This document shows, piece after piece, positions 8,629-17,816 of a stretch of 56,809 nucleotides of DNA; the first letter of the stretch is position 1; each line of letters opens with the position of its first letter. The translations under genes and the position numbers were made by a program. This stretch comes from Erythrobacter sanguineus. Its GTDB lineage: Bacteria; Pseudomonadota; Alphaproteobacteria; Sphingomonadales; Sphingomonadaceae. Where the stretch lies: positions 1-56,809 of the forward strand of contig CAMCUB010000022.1 in the NCBI GenBank assembly GCA_945878845.1. The letters are read 5' to 3'. The notes below the pieces were generated by a model. That model had not been told where the DNA came from, ran no database searches, and worked only from the letters and a program-made list of their open reading frames with translations.

Positions 8629-8835
8629 ATGCAAATCATGGTTCGCGATAACAATGTCGATCAGGCCCTGCGCGCGCTCAAGAAGAAGCTGCAGCGCGAA
8701 GGCGTTTATCGCGAAATGAAGCTGCGTCGCCACTACGAGAAGCCCTCCGAAAAGCGCGCCCGCGAAAAGGCTGCCGCCGTTCGCCGCGCCCGCAAGATGG
8801 AGCGCAAGCGGATGGAGCGCGACGGGAGCAAGTAA
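8629..8835 (+). CDS. rpsU: 30S ribosomal protein S21
   Basis: A 68-residue small-subunit protein. It has the typical alphaproteobacterial S21 sequence: an N-terminal [21 protein letters not shown] followed by the basic [23 protein letters not shown] segment and a strongly basic C-terminus. The start is the ATG at 8629 (MQIMVRDNN); a second ATG 9 nt later is possible, but the family normally begins MQI or MxI. It is monocistronic, with a hairpin terminator at 8900. Confidence 0.97.
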   Translation: MQIMVRDNNVDQALRALKKKLQREGVYREMKLRRHYEKPSEKRAREKAAAVRRARKMERKRMERDGSK

Positions 8836-8899
8836 TCCCGTTGCCAAGCGTGCTTCCGGCATCGGAACCGCTTGAAACACCCTTTCCGATCAGCCATCA

Positions 8900-8927
8900 G
8901 GGCGCGGCATCAAACCCGCGCCCTTTT
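8900..8927 (+). terminator. Intrinsic terminator after rpsU
   Basis: Perfect 8-bp inverted repeat GGGCGCGG / CCGCGCCC with an 8-nt loop, followed by TTTT. It lies 65 nt after the rpsU stop and before the FKBP gene. Confidence 0.75.
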
Positions 8928-8976
8928 GTCGTCGCACGCTTGACCGTTTCGGCGCCGTGACTAGCAGGACAACATC

Positions 8977-9588
8977 ATGACCGAGATTACCCGCGTTCCC
9001 ATCGCTCCGCTCGCCAAGGGCTCGCTGACCAAGCTGTGGATCGGTGTGATCCTCGCCATCCTGGTGGGCGCAGGCCTTGCCTGGGCCGCCGTGCCCAAGG
9101 GGCTCGATGTCGATGTCATCACTGCCGGCACCGGCCCGATGCCGAAGGAAGGCGAAGTGATCTTCGTGAAGTACAAGGGCAAGCTCGCCGCTGACGGCAC
9201 GGTGTTCGAGGACGCGCAGACCAGCCCCTTCCCGGTCAAGGATCTGTTCCCGGAAGGCAACCCCTTCCTCTACGAGAAGGGCCAGATGATCCCGGGCTTC
9301 TATGAAGGCCTCAAGAACGTCCAGAAGGGCGGCAAGTACGAAATCTTCATCCCCGCCGAAATGGCCTATGGCGCCACGCCCCCGCCGCAGTCGCCGATCC
9401 CGCCCAACGCCGATCTCGAGTTCGAGATCGAGGTGACCGGGATCATGAGCCGCGCCGCGGTAGAGCGCAATCTCCAGCTGCTGCGTGACCAGATGCAGGC
9501 GCAGTTGGGTGCACCGGGGGCCGAAGCACCGGGCGGCGCGCCGCAGGGTGCTCCGCAGGGTCCGCCGCAGGGCGTACCGGGCCAGTAA
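8977..9588 (+). CDS. Membrane-anchored FKBP-type peptidyl-prolyl isomerase
   Basis: A 203-residue FKBP that catalyses cis-trans isomerisation of prolyl bonds. It has an N-terminal membrane anchor or uncleaved signal (about residues 20-42) and an FKBP domain (about 50-155): VFVKYKGKLA.DGTVFEDA, QMIPGFYEGLKNVQKGGKYEIFIPAEMAYG and PPNADLEFEIEV. A short tail of repeated Gly-Ala/Pro-Pro-Gln units (GAPQGAPQGPPQGVPGQ) ends it. The domain should face the periplasm. It is placed 15 nt before gatC and is probably co-transcribed with it. Confidence 0.9.
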   Translation: MTEITRVPIAPLAKGSLTKLWIGVILAILVGAGLAWAAVPKGLDVDVITAGTGPMPKEGEVIFVKYKGKLAADGTVFEDAQTSPFPVKDLFPEGNPFLYEKGQMIPGFYEGLKNVQKGGKYEIFIPAEMAYGATPPPQSPIPPNADLEFEIEVTGIMSRAAVERNLQLLRDQMQAQLGAPGAEAPGGAPQGAPQGPPQGVPGQ

Positions 9589-9603
9589 GGGGGCACGCAG
9601 CTC

Positions 9604-9906
9604 ATGTCGGTCGACAAGGCAACCGTCGCCAAGATCGCCAGCCTCGCGCGCATCCGCATGGATGATGCCGAACTCGAACAGATGGTGCCGGAATTGAACG
9701 GCATCCTCCAATGGGTCGAGCAATTGGGCGAGGTGGACGTTACGGGTATCGAGCCGATGGCGGCGGTGATACCCAACACCCTGCGCCTGCGCGACGACGT
9801 GGTCGATGCCGACCCGCTCACCGGCGGGGGCAAGCAGGGCGATGTGCTCGCCAATGCGCCTGCGGCCGAGCACGGCTTCTTCGGCGTGCCCAAAGTGATC
9901 GAGTGA
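9604..9906 (+). CDS. gatC: Asp-tRNA(Asn)/Glu-tRNA(Gln) amidotransferase subunit C
   Basis: A 100-residue small subunit of the GatCAB amidotransferase, which converts mischarged Glu-tRNA-Gln or Asp-tRNA-Asn to the amide form. The sequence shows the family pattern: [23 protein letters not shown] near the start, [22 protein letters not shown] in the middle, LRDDVV and [17 protein letters not shown] at the end. It precedes gatA with an intergenic palindromic repeat between them. Confidence 0.95.
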   Translation: MSVDKATVAKIASLARIRMDDAELEQMVPELNGILQWVEQLGEVDVTGIEPMAAVIPNTLRLRDDVVDADPLTGGGKQGDVLANAPAAEHGFFGVPKVIE

Positions 9907-9928
9907 TTTTCCGGCGTCCGTCCTTATC

Positions 9929-10025
9929 CCCCTCTCGCTCGCGGGACGGGGCAGGGGTGGGCACGAATTTGCAACCCCCGCGAGCGGACAGGCCCACCCC
10001 CGGCCCCTCCCGCGAGCGGGAGGGG
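9929..10025. repeat. Long palindromic intergenic repeat between gatC and gatA
   Basis: Two 34-nt arms (9929-9962 and 9992-10025) are near-perfect reverse complements; the outer core TCGCTCGCGGGA pairs with TCCCGCGAGCGGG-type sequence and the inner GGGGTGGGC with GCCCACCCC, around a 29-nt loop. It ends 7 nt before the gatA start and so covers its leader. It resembles the palindromic intergenic units common in GC-rich alphaproteobacteria. Confidence 0.7.
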
Positions 10026-10032
10026 AGATAGA

Positions 10033-11514
10033 ATGACCGACCTGACCTCTTTCGGCGTAAAGGACATTCGCGACGGCGTGGCGAAGGGCGACTTCACCGC
10101 GCGCGAAGTGGCGGAAGGCTTCAACGCCGCCGTCGCCGGGGCTGCGGCGCTCAACGCCTTCATCGTCAGCACCCCCGACCACGCGCTCGCTGCCGCCGAC
10201 AAGGTCGATGCGGCGCGCGCTGCGGGCGATGCGCTGGGCAAAATGGCGGGCGTGCCGATCGGCATGAAGGATCTGTTTGCGACGAACGGCGTGCAGACCA
10301 CGGCGGCGAGCCACATCCTCGAAGGCTTCACCCCCCGCTACGAATCCACCGTCAGCCAAAAGCTGTGGGATGCGGGCGCGGGGATGCTGGGCAAGCTCAA
10401 TCTCGATCAGTTCGCGATGGGGAGCTCCAACGAGACCTCCTATTTCGGCAATGTCTCCTCGCCGTGGCGCAAGGCCGGGAGCAACCAGCCGATGAGCCCG
10501 GGCGGTTCTTCGGGCGGCTCGTCCTCGGCCGTCGCTGCGCGCATCGCGCCTGCTGCGACCGGCACCGACACTGGCGGCTCCATCCGCCAGCCCGCCGCCT
10601 TCACCGGCATCTGCGGGATCAAGCCGACCTATGGGCGGTGTTCACGCTGGGGCATCGTCGCCTTTGCCTCGAGCCTCGATCAGGCCGGGCCGATGGCGCG
10701 CTCGGTCGAGGATTGCGCGATCATGCTCGGCGCGATGGCGGGGTTCGATCCCAAGGATTCGACCAGCCTCCAGATGGACGTGCCCGACTGGGAAGCGGCC
10801 CTCAACGCCGACCTGCGCGGCAAGAAGGTCGGCATCCCGCGCGAATATCGGATGGAGGGCACCGATCAGGCGATCCTCGATTCGTGGGAGCAGGGCAAGG
10901 CGTGGCTCAAGGACGCAGGCGCGGAGATCGTCGACGTCTCGCTGCCGCACACCAAATATGCGCTGCCCGCCTATTACATCGTCGCCCCCGCGGAAGCCTC
11001 GTCGAACCTCGCTCGCTATGACGGCGTGCGCTACGGCCTGCGCGATCTGCCCGAGGGCGTCGGCCTTCAGGACATGTACGCAGCCACCCGCGCCGCCGGT
11101 TTCGGCGACGAGGTCAAGCGCCGCATCCTGATCGGCACCTATGTGCTCTCGGCCGGCTTCTACGACGCCTATTACACCCAGGCGCAGAAGGTCCGCGCAC
11201 TGGTCGCCCGCGACTTCGCCCGCGCATTTGAAGAGTGCGACGTGATCCTCGCACCGACGACGCCGACGGCTTCGTTCCCCTTGGGCTCGATGAACGAAGA
11301 CCCGCTGACGATGTATCTGAACGACGTCTTCGCGGTCCCCGCCAGCCTCGCAGGCCTCCCCGCAATGAGCGTCCCCGCGACGATCAACGCCGACGGCCTG
11401 CCGCTCGGTCTGCAATTGGTCGGCCGACCCTTCGACGAGCAGGGCGTGCTGAATGCGGGCCTCGCCATCCAGCAGCGCGCCGGGTTCACCGCCAAGCCGG
11501 AGAAGTGGTGGTAA
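10033..11514 (+). CDS. gatA: Asp-tRNA(Asn)/Glu-tRNA(Gln) amidotransferase subunit A
   Basis: The 493-residue glutaminase subunit of GatCAB, which releases ammonia from glutamine for tRNA-dependent amidation. The amidase signature is complete: [10 protein letters not shown] with the catalytic lysine, [15 protein letters not shown] with the bridging serine, and [27 protein letters not shown] with the nucleophile serine. The C-terminus has GLPAMSVPA...[10 protein letters not shown], typical of GatA. The leader is overlapped by the palindromic repeat. It is followed immediately by a 61-codon gene rather than by gatB. Confidence 0.97.
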   Translation: MTDLTSFGVKDIRDGVAKGDFTAREVAEGFNAAVAGAAALNAFIVSTPDHALAAADKVDAARAAGDALGKMAGVPIGMKDLFATNGVQTTAASHILEGFTPRYESTVSQKLWDAGAGMLGKLNLDQFAMGSSNETSYFGNVSSPWRKAGSNQPMSPGGSSGGSSSAVAARIAPAATGTDTGGSIRQPAAFTGICGIKPTYGRCSRWGIVAFASSLDQAGPMARSVEDCAIMLGAMAGFDPKDSTSLQMDVPDWEAALNADLRGKKVGIPREYRMEGTDQAILDSWEQGKAWLKDAGAEIVDVSLPHTKYALPAYYIVAPAEASSNLARYDGVRYGLRDLPEGVGLQDMYAATRAAGFGDEVKRRILIGTYVLSAGFYDAYYTQAQKVRALVARDFARAFEECDVILAPTTPTASFPLGSMNEDPLTMYLNDVFAVPASLAGLPAMSVPATINADGLPLGLQLVGRPFDEQGVLNAGLAIQQRAGFTAKPEKWW

Positions 11515-11515
11515 G

Positions 11516-11701
11516 ATGGGCCGCGCGCTCCTTAAAGGGTTTTGGTGGCTTGGCACGCTGTTCGAGCTGATCGGCGCTTTGGCGGGCGCGGTGATTTACC
11601 CCTCCTCGGGACCGTCTGACAGGGACGCGGAGCGCAAGCGGCGGCAGACGTACGAGGAGTGGCGTAAGAAGCACGGCTCCAAGTGGGACAAGAAATCATG
11701 A
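11516..11701 (+). CDS. Small hypothetical protein
   Basis: A 61-residue protein starting 2 nt after the gatA stop. It has a hydrophobic N-terminal segment (about residues 8-28, GFWWLGTLFELIGALAGAVIY) followed by a charged tail ending EEWRKKHGSKWDKKS. A longer in-frame extension into gatA exists but is a shadow. Its stop overlaps the start of the next micro-gene (ATGA), suggesting coupled translation. Function unknown; presumably a small membrane protein. Confidence 0.6.
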   Translation: MGRALLKGFWWLGTLFELIGALAGAVIYPSSGPSDRDAERKRRQTYEEWRKKHGSKWDKKS

Positions 11702-11862
11702 CCGCCGACACGCCGCTGTGGATCGCCGGGATCGGCGTAATGCTGGCGGTGCCGCTGACCTTCATGGTCGCGAATTGGGTCAGGAAAAACGTCGATCACG
11801 GCGAGATGCGCTTCGGGCCGGATGGCAAGGTGATCGAGGATCGCGAACCGGAGGGTGAATAA
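11698..11862 (+). CDS. Micro-protein with one membrane segment
   Basis: A 54-residue open frame starting with an ATG that overlaps the preceding stop by 4 nt. It has one predicted membrane helix (WIAGIGVMLAVPLTFMVANWV, about residues 8-28) and a charged C-terminal half (MRFGPDGKVIEDREPEGE). The coupling to the previous gene and the GC-rich codon use like that of the gat genes argue that it is translated. It is too short for family assignment. It could pair with the 61-residue protein as a small membrane complex, which is an inference. Confidence 0.5.
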   Translation: MTADTPLWIAGIGVMLAVPLTFMVANWVRKNVDHGEMRFGPDGKVIEDREPEGE

Positions 11863-11907
11863 TCTTCCCGCGCTAAACCATGTCGCAACGGCTCAGGGGC
11901 GAAGCTG

Positions 11908-12939
11908 ATGAAACTTAGAACGGTTGAATTCGGTCGCGGTATCGCGGCAAGCGCGGTGGTCATATTCCACGCCAACGCCGCCGCCGCGCATGTCGGCCTA
12001 GGCACCAGCCGGTGGACTTCTCCGCTTCAGCTGGGTGTAGATTTCTTCTTCGTCTTGTCGGGCTTCATCATCTTCTACGTTCATAGCGAAGACCTCGGTC
12101 GGACCGAGCGCGCATTGCCCTATCTCTGGAAGCGGTTTGTGCGGCTGTTTCCGCTGCTTTGGCTCGTCGTGGGAGGGTGGATAGTATTGCGGTCCGTGAT
12201 GACCGACGGGCCGAGCATCGACCAGATCGGGACATCCCTACTGCTATACCCGAGCCTTTCCGAACCCGTTCCGCTGGTCGTATGGACCCTGCGGCACGAG
12301 CTGTTGTTTTACATCGCCTTTTGCGCTGCGATCTTCAATCGCTGGGTCGGTTTTGCGCTGTTCGGGGTATGGACCATCGCCGTACTGGTCCAGATGGGCC
12401 TGATCGCAAATGGTCAGCCGATCGAAGGTTTGCCGAGCCTATTGCTTTCGAGTTTCGTGCTCGATTTTGTGTTCGGCGCGCTGGTGGCGTTCATTTCCCG
12501 CCGCTGGACGGTCGCTTCGTGGTGGCCGTTGGTGGCTGGGATTGCCCTTGTCCTTGTGCTTGGATGGGCGACGGTCGCGCTATCCCTCGGCCGTAATGGC
12601 ACATTGGACTACACCTCGCCCGGAAACTTGTTCGTGCCCTTGATCGGAGCGGCCTTCGCGCTGTGTCTCTACGGCATGATCTGCATCGAGCAGCGGGTGA
12701 AAATCCCGCAGTGGGCGATGCTGCTCGGCGGCGCGAGCTATGCGATCTATCTCGTTCATACGCCGGTGAATTCCATCGTCCAGCGCATCGCCGTGCATCT
12801 TGGCGATGGTTTCGGCCACCTGCTCATCATCATCAGCGGCATTGGCGCAGGGATTGTTCTGCACCTTGTCTTCGAGAAGCCGGTCGCCCGCCTGTTGCGG
12901 CGCATCTCGCCGTTCGAGCCGCAGCAAGCGAAAGCTTAG
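11908..12939 (+). CDS. Acyltransferase-3 family membrane protein (OafA/YrhL-like)
   Basis: A 343-residue integral membrane acyltransferase that would transfer acyl (often acetyl) groups to surface sugars. The N-terminal catalytic signature is present in family form: [20 protein letters not shown] with the catalytic histidine, then [15 protein letters not shown] and the RF.RLFPLLW segment. About ten hydrophobic segments follow. Base composition is visibly lower in GC than gatA and gatB, and the gene splits the gat group, so horizontal acquisition is likely. The substrate is unknown. The 45 bp before it hold no strong ribosome-binding site. Confidence 0.85.
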   Translation: MKLRTVEFGRGIAASAVVIFHANAAAAHVGLGTSRWTSPLQLGVDFFFVLSGFIIFYVHSEDLGRTERALPYLWKRFVRLFPLLWLVVGGWIVLRSVMTDGPSIDQIGTSLLLYPSLSEPVPLVVWTLRHELLFYIAFCAAIFNRWVGFALFGVWTIAVLVQMGLIANGQPIEGLPSLLLSSFVLDFVFGALVAFISRRWTVASWWPLVAGIALVLVLGWATVALSLGRNGTLDYTSPGNLFVPLIGAAFALCLYGMICIEQRVKIPQWAMLLGGASYAIYLVHTPVNSIVQRIAVHLGDGFGHLLIIISGIGAGIVLHLVFEKPVARLLRRISPFEPQQAKA

Positions 12940-12994
12940 GCCCAGTGATCGCGCATCATTGCAATTTCGCAAGATTCGGGGCAGGCGCGGCGCG

Positions 12995-14491
12995 ATGAGC
13001 AACTATCGCATTCAAGGCGCAACGGGCGAATGGGAGGTCGTGATCGGCCTTGAAGTCCACGCGCAGGTCACCTCCAAAGCCAAGCTGTTTTCGGGCGCCG
13101 CGACCGCGTTCGGCGCGGAGCCCAATGCGCAGGTCTCCCTCGTCGATGCCGCGATGCCCGGGATGCTGCCCGTGCCCAACGCCGAGTGCATCCGTCAGGC
13201 GGTGCGCACCGGCATGGCGATTGACGCGCAGATCAACGCGTGGAGCCGGTTCGACCGTAAGAACTACTTCTACGCCGATCTGCCGCAGGGCTACCAGATC
13301 AGCCAGCTCTACCACCCGATCGTCGGCGAAGGCTCGCTGCTGATCGAGGCGGACGAGAAGGCCGGGATCGAGGCGGACAAGGTGATCGGGATCGAGCGCA
13401 TCCATGTCGAGCAGGATGCGGGCAAGCTGATGCACGATCAGCATCCGACCATGTCCTATGTCGACTTGAACCGCTCGGGCGTGGCGCTGATGGAGATCGT
13501 CAGCCGCCCCGACATGCGTTCGCCCGCCGAGGCAGGGGCGTACCTACGCAAGCTCAGGGCGATCCTGCGCTATGTCGGCTCGTGCGACGGCAACATGGAA
13601 GAAGGCTCGATGCGCGCCGACGTGAACGTCTCGGTCCGCAAGGTCGGCGAGGGGCTGGGGACCCGGACCGAGACCAAGAATGTGAACTCGGTGCGCTTCG
13701 TCATGCAGGCGATTGAGCATGAGGCGATGCGGCAGGTCGATGTGCTCGAAAGCGGGGGCGCAATCGTGCAGGAAACCCGGCTGTTCGACCCGGGCACCGG
13801 TACGACCCGCACGATGCGGAGCAAGGAAGATGCGCACGACTATCGCTACTTCCCCGATCCCGATCTGCTGCCGCTGGTGCTGGAGGACGACTTCCTCGCC
13901 GAATGCCGCGCCTCGCTGCCCGAGCTGCCGGACGCCAAGCGCAAGCGCTATGTCGAGGTGCTCGGCCTCACCCCCTACAACGCGCGCGAGCTGACCGCCG
14001 AGGTCGAGACCTTTGCGCGCTTCGAGACGCTGCTGGCCGAGACCGCGAAGGTGACCGGCAAGGACGACGCCGCAGTCGCGACGCAGGTCGCCAACTGGTC
14101 GCTCTCGGTCGCGCCCGGCGTGATCAAGGCGCTCGGCGATGATGCCGATCTTGCCCACGCCACGGCCGCCGCACAGGCGAGCATCCTCGCGATGGCCGAC
14201 AAGGGCGAGATCAGCGGCGGGCAGGCCAAGGAAATCTTCGAAATCGTCCTCAAGACCGGCCGCGCGCCCGAGGAAATCGCCGAGGCCGAAGGGCTCAAGC
14301 AGGTCTCCGACACCGGCGCGATCGAAGCCGCGGTCGACGCGATCATCTCTGCCAATGCCGACAAGGTCGAACAGTACCGCGGCGGCAAGGAGGCGCTGTT
14401 CGGCTTCTTCGTCGGCCAGACGATGAAGGCGATGCAGGGCAAGGCCAATCCGGCGGTGGTCAACCAGCTCTTGAAGGCCAAGCTGGGCTAG
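12995..14491 (+). CDS. gatB: Asp-tRNA(Asn)/Glu-tRNA(Gln) amidotransferase subunit B
   Basis: The 498-residue kinase and tRNA-binding subunit of GatCAB. Visible features are [11 protein letters not shown] at the N-terminus, the [21 protein letters not shown] motif, [17 protein letters not shown], and [29 protein letters not shown] sequence, with a C-terminal YqeY-like helical domain ([31 protein letters not shown]). An upstream in-frame extension to 12800 overlaps the acyltransferase and is rejected in favour of the ATG at 12995 ([14 protein letters not shown]). It is separated from gatA by about 1.5 kb of other genes. Confidence 0.97.
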   Translation: MSNYRIQGATGEWEVVIGLEVHAQVTSKAKLFSGAATAFGAEPNAQVSLVDAAMPGMLPVPNAECIRQAVRTGMAIDAQINAWSRFDRKNYFYADLPQGYQISQLYHPIVGEGSLLIEADEKAGIEADKVIGIERIHVEQDAGKLMHDQHPTMSYVDLNRSGVALMEIVSRPDMRSPAEAGAYLRKLRAILRYVGSCDGNMEEGSMRADVNVSVRKVGEGLGTRTETKNVNSVRFVMQAIEHEAMRQVDVLESGGAIVQETRLFDPGTGTTRTMRSKEDAHDYRYFPDPDLLPLVLEDDFLAECRASLPELPDAKRKRYVEVLGLTPYNARELTAEVETFARFETLLAETAKVTGKDDAAVATQVANWSLSVAPGVIKALGDDADLAHATAAAQASILAMADKGEISGGQAKEIFEIVLKTGRAPEEIAEAEGLKQVSDTGAIEAAVDAIISANADKVEQYRGGKEALFGFFVGQTMKAMQGKANPAVVNQLLKAKLG

Positions 14492-14494
14492 GCC

Positions 14495-15187
14495 TTGTCG
14501 CTCGAAGCGATCCGGATCGAGAAGGAAGAGTTCACCGCGGTCACGCTCGATCTGGTCGGGCGCAGCTTCGGTGTCTCTCCGCCGGATGACCTCAACACCA
14601 TTTACACCGCCGAGGACCTGTTCGAGGAGGTGATGTATCGCCGGGCGGGGGGCGAGGCGGGGGACAAGTGCGACACCGCGATGCTGTTCTTCCGCCTGCG
14701 CGGCAATTTCCAGCGGTTGCAGCCGGGCACACGCATCACCCCTTCGACGCGGCTCAAAGGCCTCACCCGTATGTCGCCCAAACGGCTCAGCAAGCGGCTC
14801 GCGCGTGATACCGGGCTGGCGATGCCCGATGATGAGATCGGCAAGCTGGGATGTGCCATGGTGCTTGTCGGTGTGATCGGCGCGCCGTTGATGTGGTGGC
14901 TGGTCGATTTTGCCGCCGGATGCCTGACCCTGTTCGGCGCCGGCATGGCGAGCCTGTTCGACCGCGGCGGCTATTCGGGCAAGTGGGAGACGGTGTGGTC
15001 GCTGGTCGATGCCATCGCCCGCAAGAATGTCCCGCGCACCGATGCGATAGCCGCGCGCAGCCGGACCGAGGACCTGTGGCAGCGCTATGCCGAGATCCTT
15101 GCGCTGTCGGCCGAGACGCTCCCCAACGGCGCGCGGCTGGTCGACGCGCACCGGATCGCGCGGATGACGCGGATCGAGCTGGTCTGA
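14495..15187 (+). CDS. Hypothetical protein with central membrane segment
   Basis: A 230-residue protein not recognised with confidence. The start appears to be a TTG 3 nt after the gatB stop, implying coupling. The N-terminal ~100 residues are soluble (LDLVGRSFGVSPPDDLNTIYTAEDL...) and loosely resemble an acyl-carrier-like helical domain, but without the DSL serine motif. A hydrophobic pair of segments lies around residues 125-155 (CAMVLVGVIGAPLMWWLVDFAAG). The C-terminus is helical and basic. It is followed 4 nt later by a hydrolase gene, so it is probably part of the gatB transcript. Confidence 0.65.
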   Translation: MSLEAIRIEKEEFTAVTLDLVGRSFGVSPPDDLNTIYTAEDLFEEVMYRRAGGEAGDKCDTAMLFFRLRGNFQRLQPGTRITPSTRLKGLTRMSPKRLSKRLARDTGLAMPDDEIGKLGCAMVLVGVIGAPLMWWLVDFAAGCLTLFGAGMASLFDRGGYSGKWETVWSLVDAIARKNVPRTDAIAARSRTEDLWQRYAEILALSAETLPNGARLVDAHRIARMTRIELV

Positions 15188-15191
15188 CGCG

Positions 15192-15947
15192 ATGACAGAG
15201 AGCCCACTTCAGACAGTCTATTTCCACGGCCTGCCCGGATCGGCGGCGGAGCTTGCGGGCTTCGGGCCTGAGATCGCAGGCCGCGCGGCGGGGTTCCATG
15301 TCGCGGCGCGCGGCGGGGATTTTTCGCGCGTCGCCGAGGGGATCGCGGTCCGCTTTCCCGAGTGCCCGCTGCGGCTGGTCGGCTTCTCGCTCGGCGCCGC
15401 GGCGGCCCTGCGGGTCGCGCCCTATCTGGGCGATCGGGTGGAGCGGATCGACCTCGTTTCGCCTGCCGCGCCGCTCCAGCTGGGTGATTTTCTGGGAGGG
15501 ATGGCAGGCGCGCCGGTATTCCGGGCGGCGCTGGCGGGGCGCTGGCCGTTCGCCGCGCTGACGTTGGTGCAGGCGCAGGTGGCGCGGCTCGCACCGCAAA
15601 AGATGGCCGCCGCGATGATGGCCAAGGCCAAGGGCGAGGACCGCGACCTTGCCGCCGATCCGCGCTTCATCGAGGCCCTGGCGCAGTCGCTGCGCCACAG
15701 CCTGTTAGGCAACCGCGACGCATACACTGCCGAAATCCGCGCCTATGTCAACGACTGGCGCGCCGATCTGGCGCGGGTGCAGCAGCCGGTGCGCATCTGG
15801 CAGGGGAGCGCGGACGACTGGACGCCGCCCGCCATGGCCGACGCGCTCGCGGCCGCCTTGCCGACCCGCCCGCAGGTGACGATGCTGCCGGGCCTCTCGC
15901 ACTTTTCCACGCTGCGGGCCTATCTCGAAGCGCAGCCCGCAGCATGA
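15192..15947 (+). CDS. Alpha/beta-hydrolase
   Basis: A 251-residue alpha/beta-hydrolase fold protein. It has an oxyanion-type YFHGLPGSAAEL near residue 10, the nucleophile elbow GFSLGAA (Ser about residue 67), an acidic residue in the QGSADDWTPP segment and the catalytic histidine in LPGLSHFSTL. It could be an esterase, thioesterase or lipase-like enzyme; the substrate is not inferable. Its stop overlaps trmL by 4 nt (ATGA), indicating co-translation. Confidence 0.8.
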   Translation: MTESPLQTVYFHGLPGSAAELAGFGPEIAGRAAGFHVAARGGDFSRVAEGIAVRFPECPLRLVGFSLGAAAALRVAPYLGDRVERIDLVSPAAPLQLGDFLGGMAGAPVFRAALAGRWPFAALTLVQAQVARLAPQKMAAAMMAKAKGEDRDLAADPRFIEALAQSLRHSLLGNRDAYTAEIRAYVNDWRADLARVQQPVRIWQGSADDWTPPAMADALAAALPTRPQVTMLPGLSHFSTLRAYLEAQPAA

Positions 15948-16399
15948 CCGCCATCATCCTCGTCCAGCCCGAGATCCCCGGCAACACCGGCGCGGTGGGG
16001 CGCACCTGTGTGGCGCTCGATATGGAGCTGATCCTGATCCACCCCTTGGGCTTCGAGATCACCGATGCCCGCGTGAAACGCTCCGGCCTCGATTACTGGC
16101 CGCATGTCAGGCTCACCGAATATGCCAGCTGGGACGCCTTCCTCGACGCGCGCACCCCGCGCGACAATCAGCTGTTCCTGTTCGAGGAATTCGGCGCGCG
16201 GAGCTTCTACGAGCCGGACTATCCCGATGATGCTTTCCTCGTCTTCGGGCAGGAGACCAAGGGCATCCCGCAGGCGATCATCGAGCGCCACCAAGGCCGC
16301 CTGTTCAAGCTGCCGATGCGCTCCGGCGTGATCCGCTCGCTGAACCTTGCCAACACCGTGGCGGCGGCGGCCTATCAGGCGCTGCGGGGGAAAATCTGA
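15944..16399 (+). CDS. trmL: tRNA (cytidine(34)-2'-O)-methyltransferase
   Basis: A 151-residue SPOUT-class methyltransferase that 2'-O-methylates the wobble base of tRNA-Leu isoacceptors. The compact length and motifs fit TrmL: IILVQPEIPGNTGAVGRTCVALDMELILIHPLGF, LFLFEEFGARSFYE, FGQETKGIPQAI and the knot segment LPMRSGVIRSLNLANTVAAAAYQALR. It overlaps the hydrolase gene by 4 nt. Confidence 0.93.
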   Translation: MTAIILVQPEIPGNTGAVGRTCVALDMELILIHPLGFEITDARVKRSGLDYWPHVRLTEYASWDAFLDARTPRDNQLFLFEEFGARSFYEPDYPDDAFLVFGQETKGIPQAIIERHQGRLFKLPMRSGVIRSLNLANTVAAAAYQALRGKI

Positions 16400-16518
16400 G
16401 CGGACTGTGGCGCGCACGACCCGCTGCACTGAAAAATGCTTCTACTTTCAGAAACCCGTTGCGGGCAGGAAATTGTCTGATATCTCATCCCGAGATACCA
16501 GATCGAGGGGCGCAATCC

Positions 16519-17376
16519 ATGAATTTGAAGAACGTGCGTGCGGGCGTGATCGCTCTCGCCGGGGCGAGCATGCTGGCCTTCTCGGCACCAGCGGCAGCCG
16601 AAACGTTAACCAACGACGACGTTCTTGCGCTTCTCGAAGCAGGACTCGGCGAAGAGGCGGTGATCGCGAAGATTGAAACAAGCGATAGCAACTTCGTCAC
16701 CGACACGCAGACGCTCCTTGCGATGCGCGCAAAGGGCGTGGCTAGTCCCGTAATTGCCGCGATGGTGAAGCGCGCGAACGGTACAGTCAGGTTTGACGAC
16801 GCTTCACCTGATCCGACAGTGCCGCATACGACCGGATTTTACATTCTCGTCGAAACCGAGGGATCGGCGAAAATGCTCAAGATCGATCCGATCGCTTCGA
16901 CCCAAGTCAAGACGGGCGGGGTATTCGGCTACGCATTAACCGGAGGTATTGCTTCGGCAAGCCTCAAGGCTGTCCTTCCGGGTGGGACGGCGGCGCGCCA
17001 AACTTCGAACCGGCGGCCCACTTTCTACGTCTTTTTCGATGTAAGCGGCAACCAGTCGCCTGTATTTTCAACCGGATTTGGTAGCGCGATCGTGTCCCCC
17101 AACGAGCTATCGCTTGTCGACTTGGTAGAAAAGAAGGGCCGACGTGAGGCTCGGGTTGGCAGCATAAACATCGGGGGGTCGAAGACTGGGGTCATGGACA
17201 AGGACCAAATTTCCTTTTCATACGAGCAGGTTGCAGCTTCAGTGTTTAAGGTTACGCCTGATAGGGACCTCGCTGCGGGTGAATATGGATTTATCTTTGC
17301 GCTCGGCGGCGGGGCGGGTCCCGGGGCGTCTGGCGGTGTAGCAGGTGCTCGCGTGTTCGACTTTACGGTGAAGTAG
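16519..17376 (+). CDS. Secreted hypothetical protein, lower GC, apparently inserted
   Basis: A 285-residue protein with a signal peptide ending near residue 28 (FSAPAAAETL). A short helical domain follows (about residues 31-75, LTNDDVLALLEAGLGEEAVIAKIETS...LLAMRAKGV), a pattern seen in many bacterial secreted proteins of unknown role. The C-terminal part is beta-rich and ends Gly-rich then VFDFTVK. Codon choice and GC are clearly lower than in neighbours (more AAA, TTT, CAA and GTA). Its TAG stop is followed directly, in the same frame, by the coding remnant at 17377-17796. An in-frame upstream ATG at 16459 is possible, but the signal peptide fits the one at 16519. Function unknown. Confidence 0.7.
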   Translation: MNLKNVRAGVIALAGASMLAFSAPAAAETLTNDDVLALLEAGLGEEAVIAKIETSDSNFVTDTQTLLAMRAKGVASPVIAAMVKRANGTVRFDDASPDPTVPHTTGFYILVETEGSAKMLKIDPIASTQVKTGGVFGYALTGGIASASLKAVLPGGTAARQTSNRRPTFYVFFDVSGNQSPVFSTGFGSAIVSPNELSLVDLVEKKGRREARVGSINIGGSKTGVMDKDQISFSYEQVAASVFKVTPDRDLAAGEYGFIFALGGGAGPGASGGVAGARVFDFTVK

Positions 17377-17796
17377 GGCGAGGTCTGGACGCGCGACGGC
17401 ACCAACCTCAACGAGCTCTATTTCGTCACCGGCCTGCCCGCCGGGACGACGCTCTACAAGGACACCCAGAAGAAGGAGCGCCCGCTCCCCAAGCTGTCGG
17501 CCAAGCTCGATCTGACCGAGATCCCCGAGTTCTACGAAAGCTCGACCCGGCTGGTGCTGAACACCTCGGTGTTCCAGATGACCTCGGTGGAACCGGCCAA
17601 GATGGGCGGGCAGGACGCGGTCAAGTTCGCTTTCGAGTATTCGGTCGAGGGCAGCCCGCTCAAGCGTCGCGGCGTGGCAATGGAGACGATGGTCAAGGGC
17701 CAGCTCTATCTCATCAGATTGCTCGCGCCCGCCACCCACTTCTTCGAGCTCGATCAGGCCGAGGTCGAGAAGATCATGGCGAGCGTCACCTTCTGA
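17377..17796 (+). pseudogene. 5'-truncated remnant of a hypothetical secreted or lipoprotein gene
   Basis: The frame is open for 139 codons from directly after the TAG at 17374-17376, with high-GC codon use like the genome average. It encodes a coherent C-terminal domain: EVWTRDGTNLNELYFVTGLP..TTLYKDTQKKERPLPKLS, a middle part with YESSTRLVLNTSVF, and FELDQAEVEKIMASVTF at the end. No ATG or signal peptide precedes it; the first in-frame start is a GTG at 17554 inside the domain. This looks like the 3' part of a native gene whose 5' end was replaced by the lower-GC gene upstream. It could still be translated from 17554 as an 80-residue fragment. Confidence 0.65.
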
Positions 17797-17816
17797 CACC
17801 CGGTTGCGCGCCGGGG

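Noticed and set aside
12958..12975. Another TTGCAA-type palindrome before gatB
   Set aside because: Half-sites are imperfect and the spacing differs from the 18-bp sites in the glucan locus; no sugar gene is nearby.
16519..17796. Single gene interrupted by one nonsense codon
   Set aside because: Base composition and codon use change sharply at the TAG, and the upstream product ends in a natural C-terminus, so two unrelated sequences are joined rather than one gene with a mutation.
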